DNA from: Zeus faber
Lineage: Eukaryota > Chordata > Actinopteri > Zeiformes > Zeidae
DNA length: 64,000 bases
Assembly (NCBI GenBank): GCA_960531495.1
Contig: CAUIJY010000068.1
Location: 1,922,001 to 1,986,000, forward strand
Direction: 5' to 3'
The position numbers were made by a program, and so were the translations under genes. The notes below the pieces were generated by a model, which was not told the DNA's origin, did no database searches, and saw only the letters and a list, made by a program, of their open reading frames with translations. Of this stretch, positions 24,901 through 37,535 are shown piece by piece (within the stretch, counting starts at the first letter, position 1; each line of letters opens with the position of its first letter).

Positions 24901-27839
24901 CAGAGGTGGATGATTCAGAATGCTGCAGGACAGCATAGAAATTTTATTAATATGATGAACTATTATGTGCTTCCTAAGTTTTTCTCTCAGATTTCTATGC
25001 CCATCTAACATGTATTTGTGGAGTTAGGATCATTTTCATCATAGTGTGCACATGTGGGAAAAAACGCATTTTCAGCCGATTTAAACGTCGAAAAGGGGAA
25101 TTGCTTAAACGCTTCAGTCATTACTCTGTGTGACAGTGTCAGACAGTTTAAATACAATGGTGAACTAGTATATGCTGCTAAAGTGTTGTTTGTCAACCAG
25201 TTTTAGGCCCATCCAACATGTATTTGTCGAGTTATGATCATTTTCATCATTATGTGTACATGTGGGAAAAAACGCATTTTCAGCCGATTTAAACGTCGAA
25301 AAGGGGAATTGCTTAAACGCTTCAGTCATTACTCTGTGTGACAGTGTCAGACAGTTTAAATACAATGGTGAACTAGTATATGCTGCTAAAGCGTTGTTTG
25401 TCAAACAGTTTTAGGCCCATACAACATGTATTTGTCGAGGTATGAGCATTTTCAGAACATTGGACGGTTTGCTGTCTAGCTGAATTAGAGAAACACCGAA
25501 CCATTGTCTCTTCAGAGGTGAATGATTCAGAATGCTGCAGTACAGCATAGAAATTTTATTAATATGATGAACTATTATGTGCTTCCTAAGTTTTTCTCTC
25601 AGATTTCTATGCCCATCTAACATGTATTTGTGGAGTTAGGATCATTTTCATCATAGTGTGCACATGTGGGAAAAAACGCATTTTCAGCCGATTTAAACGT
25701 CGAAAAGGGGAATTGCTTAAACGCTTCAGTCATTACTCTGTGTGACAGTGTCAGACAGTTTAAATACAATGGTGAACTAGTATATGCTGCTAAAGCGTTG
25801 TTTGTCAAACAGTTTTAGGCCCATACAACATGTATTTGTCGAGGTATGAGCATTTTCAGAACATTGGACGGTTTGCTGTCTAGCTGAATTAGAGAAACAC
25901 CGAACCATTGTCTCTTCAGAGGTGAATGATTCAGAATGCTGCAGTACAGCATTGAAATTTAATTAATATGATGAACTATTATGTGCTTCCTAAGTTTTTC
26001 TCTCAGATTTCTATGCCCATCTAACATGTATTTCTGGAGTTATGATCATTTTCAGAACTTGTGACGGTTTGCTGTCTAGCTGAATTAGAGAAACACCGAA
26101 CCATTGTCTCTTCAGAGGTGAATGATTCAGAATGCTGCAGTACAGCATAGAAATTTAATTAATATGATGAACTATTATGTGCTTCTTAAGTGTTTCTCAC
26201 AGATTTCTAGGCCCATCTAACATGTATTTGTGGAGTTATGATCATTTTCATCATTGTGTGCACATGTGGGAAAAAACGCATTTTCAGCCGATTTAAACGT
26301 CGAAAAGGGGAATTGGTAAAACGCTTTAGTCATTACTCTGTGTGACAGTGTCAGACAGTTTAAATACAATGGTGAACTGGTATATGCTGCTAAAGTGTAG
26401 TTTGTCAACCAGTTTTAGGCCCATCTAACATGTATTTGTCGAGTTATGATCATTTTCATCATTATGTGTACATGTGGGAAAAAACGCATTTTCAGCCGAT
26501 TTAAACGTCGAAAAGGGGAATTGCTTAAACGCTTCAGTCATTATTCTGTGTGACAGTGTCAGACAGTTTAAATACAATGGTGAACTAGTATATGCTGCTA
26601 AAGCGTTGTTTGTCAAACAGTTTTAGGCCCATACAACATGTATTTGTCGAGGTATGAGCATTTTCAGAACATTGGACGGTTTGCTGTCTAGCTGAATTAG
26701 AGAAACACCGAACCATTGTCTCTTCAGAGGTGAATGATTCAGAATGCTGCAGTACAGCATTGAAATTTAATTAATATGATGAACTATTATGTGCTTCCTA
26801 AGTTTTTCTCTCAGATTTCTATGCCCATCTAACATGTATTTCTGGAGTTATGATCATTTTCAGAACTTGTGACGGTTTGCTGTCTAGCTGAATTAGAGAA
26901 ACACCGAACCATTGTCTCTTCAGAGGTGAATGATTCAGAATGCTGCAGTACAGCATAGAAATTTAATTAATATGATGAACAATTATGTGCTTCTTAAGTG
27001 TTTCTCACAGATTTCTAGGCCCATCTAACATGTATTTGTGGAGTTATGATCATTTTCATCATTGTGTGCACATGTGGGAAAAAACGCATTTTCAGCCGAT
27101 TTAAACGTCGAAAAGGGGAATTGGTTAAACGCTTCAGTCATTACTCTGTGTGACAGTGTCAGACAGTTTAAATACAATGGTGAACTAGTATATGCTGCTA
27201 AAGCGTTGTTTGTCAAACAGTTTTAGGCCCATACAACATGTATTTGTCGAGGTATGAGCATTTTCAGAACATTGGACGGTTTGCTGTCTAGCTGAATTAG
27301 AGAAACACCGAGCCATTGTCTCTTCAGAGGTGAATGATTCAGAATGCTGCAGTACAGCATAGAAATTTTATTAATATGATGAACTATTATGTGCTTCCTA
27401 AGTTTTTCTCTCAGATTTCTATGCCCATCTAACATGTATTTGTGGAGTTAGGATCATTTTCATCATAGTGTGCACATGTGGGAAAAAACGCATTTTCAGC
27501 CGATTTAAACGTCGAAAAGGGGAATTGCTTAAACGCTTCAGTCATTACTCTGTGTGACAGTGTCAGACAGTTTAAATACAATGGTGAACTAGTATATGCT
27601 GCTAAAGTGTTGTTTGTCAAACAGTTTTAGGCCCATGTAAAATGTATTTGTCGAGTTATGATTATTTTCATCATTGTGTGCACATGTGGGAAAAAACGCA
27701 TTTTCAGCCGATTTAAACGTCGAAAAGGGGAATTGCTTAAACGCTTCAGTCATTACTCTTTGATACAGTGTCAGACAGTTTAAATACAATGGTGAACTAG
27801 TATATGCTGCTAAAGTGTTGTTTGTCAAACAGTTTTAGG
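21952..27839 (+). repeat. 5.9-kb segmental duplicate (with 37,536-44,035)
   Basis: Monomers from 21,952 match those from 37,536 at offset 15,584 up to 25,415, and at offset 16,196 from 25,416 to 27,839. The step of 612 bp is three extra monomers (B A A) at 41,000-41,611 in the other copy. Shared private changes include AATTTGTTAAACG near 22,050 and 37,635, GAATAAGAG with GGCCAATAC near 24,805-24,875 and 40,389-40,459, and the TTATTCTGTG variant near 26,542 and 42,738. Confidence 0.9.
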
Positions 27840-30459
27840 CCCATGTAAAATGTATTTGTCGAGTTATGATTATTTTCATCATTGTGTGCACATGTGGGAA
27901 AAAACGCATTTTCAGCCGATTTAAACGTCGAAAAGGGGAATTGCTTAAACGCTTCAGTCATTACTCTGTGTGACAGTGTCAGACAGTTTAAATACAATGG
28001 TGAACTAGTATATGCTGCTAAAGTGTTGTTTGTCAACCAGTTTTAGGCCCATCTAACATGTATTTGTCGAGTTATGATCATTTTCATCATTATGTGTACA
28101 TGTGGGATAAAACGCATTTTCAGCCGATTTAAACGTCGAAAAGGGGAATTGCTTAAACGCTTCAGTCATTACTCTGTGTGACAGTGTCAGACAGTTTAAA
28201 TACAATGGTGAACTAGTATATGCTGCTAAAGCGTTGTTTGTCAAACAGTTTTAGGCCCATACAACATGTATTTGTCGAGGTATGATCATTTTCAGAACTT
28301 GTGACGGTTTGCTGTCTAGCTGAATTAGAGAAACACCGAACCATTGTCTCTTCAGAGGTGAATGATTCAGAATGCTGCAGTACAGCATAGAAATTTAATT
28401 AATATGATGAACTATTATGTGCTTCTTAAGTGTTTCTCACAGATTTCTAGGCCCATCTAACATGTATTTGTGGAGTTATGATCATTTTCATCATTGTGTG
28501 CACATGTGGGAAAAAACGCATTTTCAGCCGATTTAAACGTCGAAAAGGGGAATTGGTTAAACGCTTCAGTCATTACTCTGTGTGACAGTGTCAGACAGTT
28601 TAAATACAATGGTGAACTAGTATATGCTGCTAAAGCGTTGTTTGTCAAACAGTTTTAGGCCCATACAACATGTATTTCTGGAGTTATGATCATTTTCAGA
28701 ACTTGTGACGGTTTGCTGTCTAGCTGAATTAGAGAAACACCGAACCATTGTCTCTTCAGAGGTGAATGATTCAGAATGCTGCAGTACAGCATTGAAATTT
28801 AATTAATATGATGAACTATTATGTGCTTCCTAAGTTTTTCTCTCAGATTTCTATGCCCATCTAACATGTATTTCTGGAGTTATGATCATTTTCAGAACTT
28901 GTGACGGTTTGCTGTCTAGCTGAATTAGAGAAACACCGAACCATTGTCTCTTCAGAGGTGAATGATTCAGAATGCTGCAGTACAGCATAGAAATTTAATT
29001 AATATGATGAACTATTATGTGCTTCTTAAGTGTTTCTCACAGATTTCTAGGCCCATCTAACATGTATTTGTGGAGTTATGATCATTTTCATCATTGTGTG
29101 CACATGTGGGAAAAAACGCATTTTCAGCCGATTTAAACGTCGAAAAGGGGAATTGGTTAAACGCTTCAGTCATTACTCTGTGTGACAGTGTCAGACAGTT
29201 TAAATACAATGGTGAACTAGTATATGCTGCTAAAGCGTTGTTTGTCAAACAGTTTTAGGCCCATACAACATGTATTTGTCGAGTTATGGTCATTTTCATC
29301 ATTATGTGCACATGTGGGAAAAAACGCATTTTCAGCCGATTTAAACGTCGAAAAGGGGAATTGCTTAAACGCTTCAGTCATTACTCTTTGATACAGTGTC
29401 AGACAGTTTAAATACAATGGTGAACTAGTATATGCTGCTAAAGTGTTGTTTGTCAAACAGTTTTTGGCCCATGTAAAATGTATTTGTCGAGTTATGATCA
29501 TTTTCATCATTGTGTGCACATGTGGGAAAAAACGCATTTTCAGCCGATTTAAACGTCGAAAAGGGGAATTGCTTAAACGCTTCAGTCATTACTCTGTGTG
29601 ACAGTGTCAGACAGTTTAAATACAATGGTGAACTAGTATATGCTGCTAAAGCGTTGTTTGTCAAACAGTTTTAGGCCCATACAACATGTATTTGTCGAGG
29701 TATGAGCATTTTCAGAACATTGGACGGTTTGCTGTCTAGCTGAATTAGAGAAACACCGAACCATTGTCTCTTCAGAGGTGAATGATTCAGAATGCTGCAG
29801 TACAGCATTGAAATTTAATTAATATGATGAACTATTATGTGCTTCCTAAGTTTTTCTCTCAGATTTCTATGCCCATCTAACATGTATTTCTGGAGTTATG
29901 ATCATTTTCAGAACTTGTGACGGTTTGCTGTCTAGCTGAATTAGAGAAACACCGAACCATTGTCTCTTCAGAGGTGAATGATTCAGAATGCTGCAGTACA
30001 GCATTGAAATTTAATTAATATGATGAACTATTATGTGCTTCCTAAGTTTTTCTCTCAGATTTCTATGCCCATCTAACATGTATTTCTGGAGTTATGATCA
30101 TTTTCAGAACTTGTGACGGTTTGCTGTCTAGCTGAATTAGAGAAACACCGAACCATTGTCTCTTCAGAGGTGAATGATTCAGAATGCTGCAGTACAGCAT
30201 TGAAATTTAATTAATATGATGAACTATTATGTGCTTCCTAAGTTTTTCTCTCAGATTTCTATGCCCATCTAACATGTATTTCTGGAGTTATGATCATTTT
30301 CAGAACTTGTGACGGTTTGCTGTCTAGCTGAATTAGAGAAACACCGAACCATTGTCTCTTCAGAGGTGAATGATTCAGAATGCTGCAGTACAGCATAGAA
30401 ATTTAATTAATATGATGAACAATTATGTGCTTCTTAAGTGTTTCTCACAGATTTCTAGG
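27020..30459 (+). repeat. 3.44-kb higher-order unit, copy 1
   Basis: Seventeen monomers: A B A4 B A B2 A3 B4. The unit is directly followed by a longer copy starting at 30,460 (offset 3,440). It contains two B monomers (28,256 and 28,660) that switch from the after-A opening to the after-B opening within the first 35 bp. It ends with one of the four-B runs. Confidence 0.87.
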
Positions 30460-33400
30460 CCCATCTAACATGTATTTGTGGAGTTATGATCATTTTCATC
30501 ATTGTGTGCACATGTGGGAAAAAACGCATTTTCAGCCGATTTAAACGTCGAAAAGGGGAATTGGTTAAACGCTTCAGTCATTACTCTGTGTGACAGTGTC
30601 AGACAGTTTAAATACAATGGTGAACTAGTATATGCTGCTAAAGCGTTGTTTGTCAAACAGTTTTAGGCCCATACAACATGTATTTGTCGAGGTATGAGCA
30701 TTTTCAGAACATTGGACGGTTTGCTGTCTAGCTGAATTAGAGAAACACCGAGCCATTGTCTCTTCAGAGGTGAATGATTCAGAATGCTGCAGTACAGCAT
30801 AGAAATTTTATTAATATGATGAACTATTATGTGCTTCCTAAGTTTTTCTCTCAGATTTCTATGCCCATCTAACATGTATTTGTGGAGTTAGGATCATTTT
30901 CATCATAGTGTGCACATGTGGGAAAAAACGCATTTTCAGCCGATTTAAACGTCGAAAAGGGGAATTGCTTAAACGCTTCAGTCATTACTCTGTGTGACAG
31001 TGTCAGACAGTTTAAATACAATGGTGAACTAGTATATGCTGCTAAAGTGTTGTTTGTCAAACAGTTTTAGGCCCATGTAAAATGTATTTGTCGAGTTATG
31101 ATTATTTTCATCATTGTGTGCACATGTGGGAAAAAACGCATTTTCAGCCGATTTAAACGTCGAAAAGGGGAATTGCTTAAACGCTTCAGTCATTACTCTT
31201 TGATACAGTGTCAGACAGTTTAAATACAATGGTGAACTAGTATATGCTGCTAAAGTGTTGTTTGTCAAACAGTTTTAGGCCCATGTAAAATGTATTTGTC
31301 GAGTTATGATTATTTTCATCATTGTGTGCACATGTTGGAAAAAACGCATTTTCAGCCGATTTAAACGTCGAAAAGGGGAATTGCTTAAACGCTTCAGTCA
31401 TTACTCTGTGTGACAGTGTCAGACAGTTTAAATACAATGGTGAACTAGTATATGCTGCTAAAGTGTTGTTTGTCAACCAGTTTTAGGCCCATCTAACATG
31501 TATTTGTCGAGTTATGATCATTTTCATCATTATGTGTACATGTGGGATAAAACGCATTTTCAGCCGATTTAAACGTCGAAAAGGGGAATTGCTTAAACGC
31601 TTCAGTCATTACTCTGTGTGACAGTGTCAGACAGTTTAAATACAATGGTGAACTAGTATATGCTGCTAAAGCGTTGTTTGTCAAACAGTTTTAGGCCCAT
31701 ACAACATGTATTTGTCGAGGTATGAGCATTTTCAGAACATTGGACGGTTTGCTGTCTAGCTGAATTAGAGAAACACCGAACCATTGTCTCTTCAGAGGTG
31801 AATGATTCAGAATGCTGCAGTACAGCATAGAAATTTAATTAATATGATGAACTATTATGTGCTTCCTAAGTTTTTCTCTCAGATTTCTATGCCCATCTAA
31901 CATGTATTTCTGGAGTTATGATCATTTTCAGAACTTGTGACGGTTTGCTGTCTAGCTGAATTAGAGAAACACCGAACCATTGTCTCTTCAGAGGTGAATG
32001 ATTCAGAATGCTGCAGTACAGCATAGAAATTTAATTAATATGATGAACTATTATGTGCTTCCTAAGTTTTTCTCTCAGATTTCTATGCCCATCTAACATG
32101 TATTTGTGGAGTTATGATCATTTTCAGAACTTGTGACGGTTTGCTGTCTAGCTGAATTAGAGAAACACCGAACCATTGTCTCTTCAGAGGTGAATGATTC
32201 AGAATGCTGCAGTACAGCATAGAAATTTAATTAATATGATGAACTATTATGTGCTTCTTAAGTGTTTCTCACAGATTTCTAGGCCCATCTAACATGTATT
32301 TGTGGAGTTATGATCATTTTCATCATTGTGTGCACATGTGGGAAAAAACGCATTTTCAGCCGATTTAAACGTCGAAAAGGGGAATTGGTTAAACGCTTCA
32401 GTCATTACTCTGTGTGACAGTGTCAGACAGTTTAAATACAATGGTGAACTAGTATATGCTGCTAAAGCGTTGTTTGTCAAACAGTTTTAGGCCCATACAA
32501 CATGTATTTCTGGAGTTATGATCATTTTCAGAACTTGTGACGGTTTGCTGTCTAGCTGAATTAGAGAAACACCGAACCATTGTCTCTTCAGAGGTGAATG
32601 ATTCAGAATGCTGCAGTACAGCATTGAAATTTAATTAATATGATGAACTATTATGTGCTTCCTAAGTTTTTCTCTCAGATTTCTATGCCCATCTAACATG
32701 TATTTCTGGAGTTATGATCATTTTCAGAACTTGTGACGGTTTGCTGTCTAGCTGAATTAGAGAAACACCGAACCATTGTCTCTTCAGAGGTGAATGATTC
32801 AGAATGCTGCAGTACAGCATAGAAATTTAATTAATATGATGAACTATTATGTGCTTCTTAAGTGTTTCTCACAGATTTCTAGGCCCATCTAACATGTATT
32901 TGTGGAGTTATGATCATTTTCATCATTGTGTGCACATGTGGGAAAAAACGCATTTTCAGCCGATTTAAACGTCGAAAAGGGGAATTGGTAAAACGCTTTA
33001 GTCATTACTCTGTGTGACAGTGTCAGACAGTTTAAATACAATGGTGAACTGGTATATGCTGCTAAAGTGTAGTTTGTCAACCAGTTTTAGGCCCATCTAA
33101 CATGTATTTGTCGAGTTATGATCATTTTCATCATTATGTGTACATGTGGGAAAAAACGCATTTTCAGCCGATTTAAACGTCGAAAAGGGGAATTGGTTAA
33201 ACGCTTCAGTCATTACTCTGTGTGACAGTGTCAGACAGTTTAAATACAATGGTGAACTAGTATATGCTGCTAAAGCGTTGTTTGTCAAACAGTTTTAGGC
33301 CCATACAACATGTATTTGTCGAGGTATGAGCATTTTCAGAACATTGGACGGTTTGCTGTCTAGCTGAATTAGAGAAACACCGAACCAATGTCTCTTCAGA

Positions 33401-34903
33401 GGTGAATGATTCAGAATGCTGCAGTACAGCATAGAAATTTTATTAATATGATGAACTATTATGTGCTTCCTAAGTTTTTCTCTCAGATTTCTATGCCCAT
33501 CTAACATGTATTTGTGGAGTTAGGATCATTTTCATCATAGTGTGCACATGTGGGAAAAAACGCATTTTCAGCCGATTTAAACGTCGAAAAGGGGAATTGC
33601 TTAAACGCTTCAGTCATTACTCTGTGTGACAGTGTCAGACAGTTTAAATACAATGGTGAACTAGTATATGCTGCTAAAGCGTTGTTTGTCAAACAGTTTT
33701 AGGCCCATACAACATGTATTTGTCGAGTTATGGTCATTTTCATCATTATGTGCACATGTGGGAAAAAACGCATTTTCAGCCGATTTAAACGTCGAAAAGG
33801 GGAATTGCTTAAACGCTTCAGTCATTACTCTTTGATACAGTGTCAGACAGTTTAAATACAATGGTGAACTAGTATATGCTGCTAAAGTGTTGTTTGTCAA
33901 ACAGTTTTTGGCCCATGTAAAATGTATTTGTCGAGTTATGATCATTTTCATCATTGTGTGCACATGTGGGAAAAAACGCATTTTCAGCCGATTTAAACGT
34001 CGAAAAGGGGAATTGCTTAAACGCTTCAGTCATTACTCTGTGTGACAGTGTCAGACAGTTTAAATACAATGGTGAACTAGTATATGCTGCTAAAGCGTTG
34101 TTTGTCAAACAGTTTTAGGCCCATACAACATGTATTTGTCGAGGTATGAGCATTTTCAGAACATTGGACGGTTTGCTGTCTAGCTGAATTAGAGAAACAC
34201 CGAACCATTGTCTCTTCAGAGGTGAATGATTCAGAATGCTGCAGTACAGCATTGAAATTTAATTAATATGATGAACTATTATGTGCTTCCTAAGTTTTTC
34301 TCTCAGATTTCTATGCCCATCTAACATGTATTTCTGGAGTTATGATCATTTTCAGAACTTGTGACGGTTTGCTGTCTAGCTGAATTAGAGAAACACCGAA
34401 CCATTGTCTCTTCAGAGGTGAATGATTCAGAATGCTGCAGTACAGCATTGAAATTTAATTAATATGATGAACTATTATGTGCTTCCTAAGTTTTTCTCTC
34501 AGATTTCTATGCCCATCTAACATGTATTTCTGGAGTTATGATCATTTTCAGAACTTGTGACGGTTTGCTGTCTAGCTGAATTAGAGAAACACCGAACCAT
34601 TGTCTCTTCAGAGGTGAATGATTCAGAATGCTGCAGTACAGCATTGAAATTTAATTAATATGATGAACTATTATGTGCTTCCTAAGTTTTTCTCTCAGAT
34701 TTCTATGCCCATCTAACATGTATTTCTGGAGTTATGATCATTTTCAGAACTTGTGACGATTTGCTGTCTAGCTGAATTAGAGAAACACCGAACCATTGTC
34801 TCTTCAGAGGTGAATGATTCAGAATGCTGCAGTACAGCATAGAAATTTAATTAATATGATGAACTATTATGTGCTTCTTAAGTGTTTCTCACAGATTTCT
34901 AGG
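30460..34903 (+). repeat. 4.44-kb higher-order unit, copy 2 with two insertions
   Basis: Twenty-two monomers. Relative to 27,020-30,459 it carries two extra B (392 bp) in the 31,696-32,283 run and three extra monomers A B A (612 bp) at 33,092-33,703; 3,440 plus 392 plus 612 gives exactly 4,444. From 32,688 to about 35,200 it also matches 2,478 to about 5,000 at offset 30,210, so its second half relates both to its neighbour and to a segment 30 kb away. Confidence 0.87.
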
Positions 34904-37535
34904 CCCATCTAACATGTATTTGTCGAGTTATGATCATTTTCATCATTATGTGTACATGTGGGAAAAAACGCATTTTCAGCCGATTTAAACGTCGAAAAGG
35001 GGAATTGCTTAAACGCTTCAGTCATTACTCTGTGTGACAGTGTCAGACAGTTTAAATACAATGGTGAACTAGTATATGCTGCTAAAGCGTTGTTTGTCAA
35101 ACAGTTTTAGGCCCATACAACATGTATTTGTCGAGGTATGAGCATTTTCAGAACATTGGACGGTTTGCTGTCTAGCTGAATTAGAGAAACACCGAACCAT
35201 TGTCTCTTCAGAGGTGAATGATTCAGAATGCTGCAGTACAGCATTGAAATTTAATTAATATGATGAACTATTATGTGCTTCCTAAGTTTTTCTCTCAGAT
35301 TTCTATGCCCATCTAACATGTATTTCTGGAGTTATGATCATTTTCAGAACTTGTGACGGTTTGCTGTCTAGCTGAATTAGAGAAACACCGAACCATTGTC
35401 TCTTCAGAGGTGAATGATTCAGAATGCTGCAGTACAGCATAGAAATTTAATTAATATGATGAACTATTATGTGCTTCCTAAGTTTTTCTCTCAGATTTCT
35501 ATGCCCATCTAACATGTATTTGTGGAGTTAGGATCATTTTCATCATAGTGTGCACATGTGGGAAAAAACGCATTTTCAGCCGATTTAAACGTCGAAAAGG
35601 GGAATTGGTTAAACGCTTCAGTCATTACTCTTTGATACAGTGTCAGACAGTTTAAATACAATGGTGAACTAGTATATGCTGCTAAAGTGTTGTTTGTCAA
35701 ACAGTTTTAGGCCCATGTAAAATGTATTTGTCGAGTAATGATCATTTACATCATTGTGTGCACATGTGGGAAAAAACGCATTTTCAGCCGATTTAAACGT
35801 CGAAAAGGGGAATTGCTTAAACGCTTCAGTCATTACTCTGTGTGACAGTGTCAGACAGTTTAAATACAATGGTGAACTAGTATATGCTGCTAAAGCGTTG
35901 TTTGTCAAACAGTTTTAGGCCCATACAACATGTATTTGTCGAGGTATGAGCATTTTCAGAACATTGGACGGTTTGCTGTCTAGCTGAATTAGAGAAACAC
36001 CGAACCATTGTCTCTTCAGAGGTGGATGATTCAGAATGCTGCAGGACAGCATAGAAATTTTATTAATATGATGAACTATTATGTGCTTCCTAAGTTTTTC
36101 TCTCAGATTTCTATGCCCATCTAAAATGTATTTGTGGAGTTAGGATCATTTTCATCATAGTGTGCACATGTGGGAAAAAACGCATTTTGCAGCCGATTTA
36201 AACGTCGAAAAGGGGAATTGCTTAAACGCTTCAGTCATTACTCTGTGTGACAGTGTCAGACAGTTTAAATACAATGGTGAACTAGTATATGCTGCTAAAG
36301 TGTTGTTTGTCAACCAGTTTTAGGCCCATCTAACATGTATTTGTCGAGTTATGATCATTTTCATCATTATGTGTACATGTGGGAAAAAACGCATTTTCAG
36401 CCGATTTAAACGTCGAAAAGGGGAATTGCTTAAACGCTTCAGTCATTACTCTGTGTGACAGTGTCAGACAGGTTAAATACAATGGTGAACTAGTATATGC
36501 TGCTAAAGCGTTGTTTGTCAAACAGTTTTAGGCCCATACAACATGTATTTGTCGAGGTATGAGCATTTTCAGAACATTGGACGGTTTGCTGTCTAGCTGA
36601 ATTAGAGAAACACCGAACCATTGTCTCTTCAGATGTGAATGATTCAGAATGCTGCAGTACAGCATTGAAATTTAATTAATATGATGAACTATTATGTGCT
36701 TCCTAAGTTTTTCTCTCAGATTTCTATGCCCATCTAACATGTATTTCTGGAGTTATGATCATTTTCAGAACTTGTGACGGTTTGCTGTCTAGTGAATTAG
36801 AGAAACACCGAACCATTGTCTCTTCAGAGGTGAATGATTCAGAATGCTGCAGTACAGCATAGAAATTTAATTAATATGATGAACTATTATGTGCTTATTA
36901 AGTGTTTCTCACAGATTTCTAGGCCCATCTAACATGTATTTGTGGAGATATGATCATTTTCATCATTGTGTGCACATGTGGGAAAAAACGCATTTTCAGC
37001 CGATTTAAACGTCGAAAAGGGGAATTGCTTAAACGCTTCAGTCATTACTCTGTGTGACAGTGTCAGACAGTTTAAATACAATGGTGAACTAGTATATGCT
37101 GCTAAAGCGTTGTTTGTCAAACAGTTTTAGGCCCATACAACATGTATTTGTCGAGGTATGAGCATTTTCAGAACATTGGACGGTTTGCTGTCTAGCTGAA
37201 TTAGAGAAACACCGAACCATTGTCTCTTCAGAGGTGAATGATTCAGAATGCTGCAGTACAGCATAGAAATTTAATTAATATGATGAACTATTATGTGCTT
37301 CTTAAGTGTTTCTCACAGATTTCTAGGCCCATCTAACATGTATTTGTGGAGATATGATCATTTTCATCATTGTGTGCACATGTGGGAAAAAACGCATTTT
37401 CAGCCGATTTAAACGTCGAAAAGGGGAATTGCTTAAACGCTTCAGTCATTACTCTGTGTGACAGTGTCAGACAGTTTAAATACAATGGTGAACTAGTATA
37501 TGCTGCTAAAGCGTTGTTTGTCAAACAGTTTTAGG
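34904..37535 (+). repeat. Connecting segment including copy of 10,400-12,120
   Basis: Monomer order from 34,904 is A1 B2 A2 B1 A2 B2 A1 B1 A1. The part 35,336-37,056 repeats 10,400-12,120 with the 209-bp A at 36,116 and 195-bp B at 36,729. Two A monomers at 36,924 and 37,328 share the GGAGATATG variant, indicating a local A-B duplication. Confidence 0.82.
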
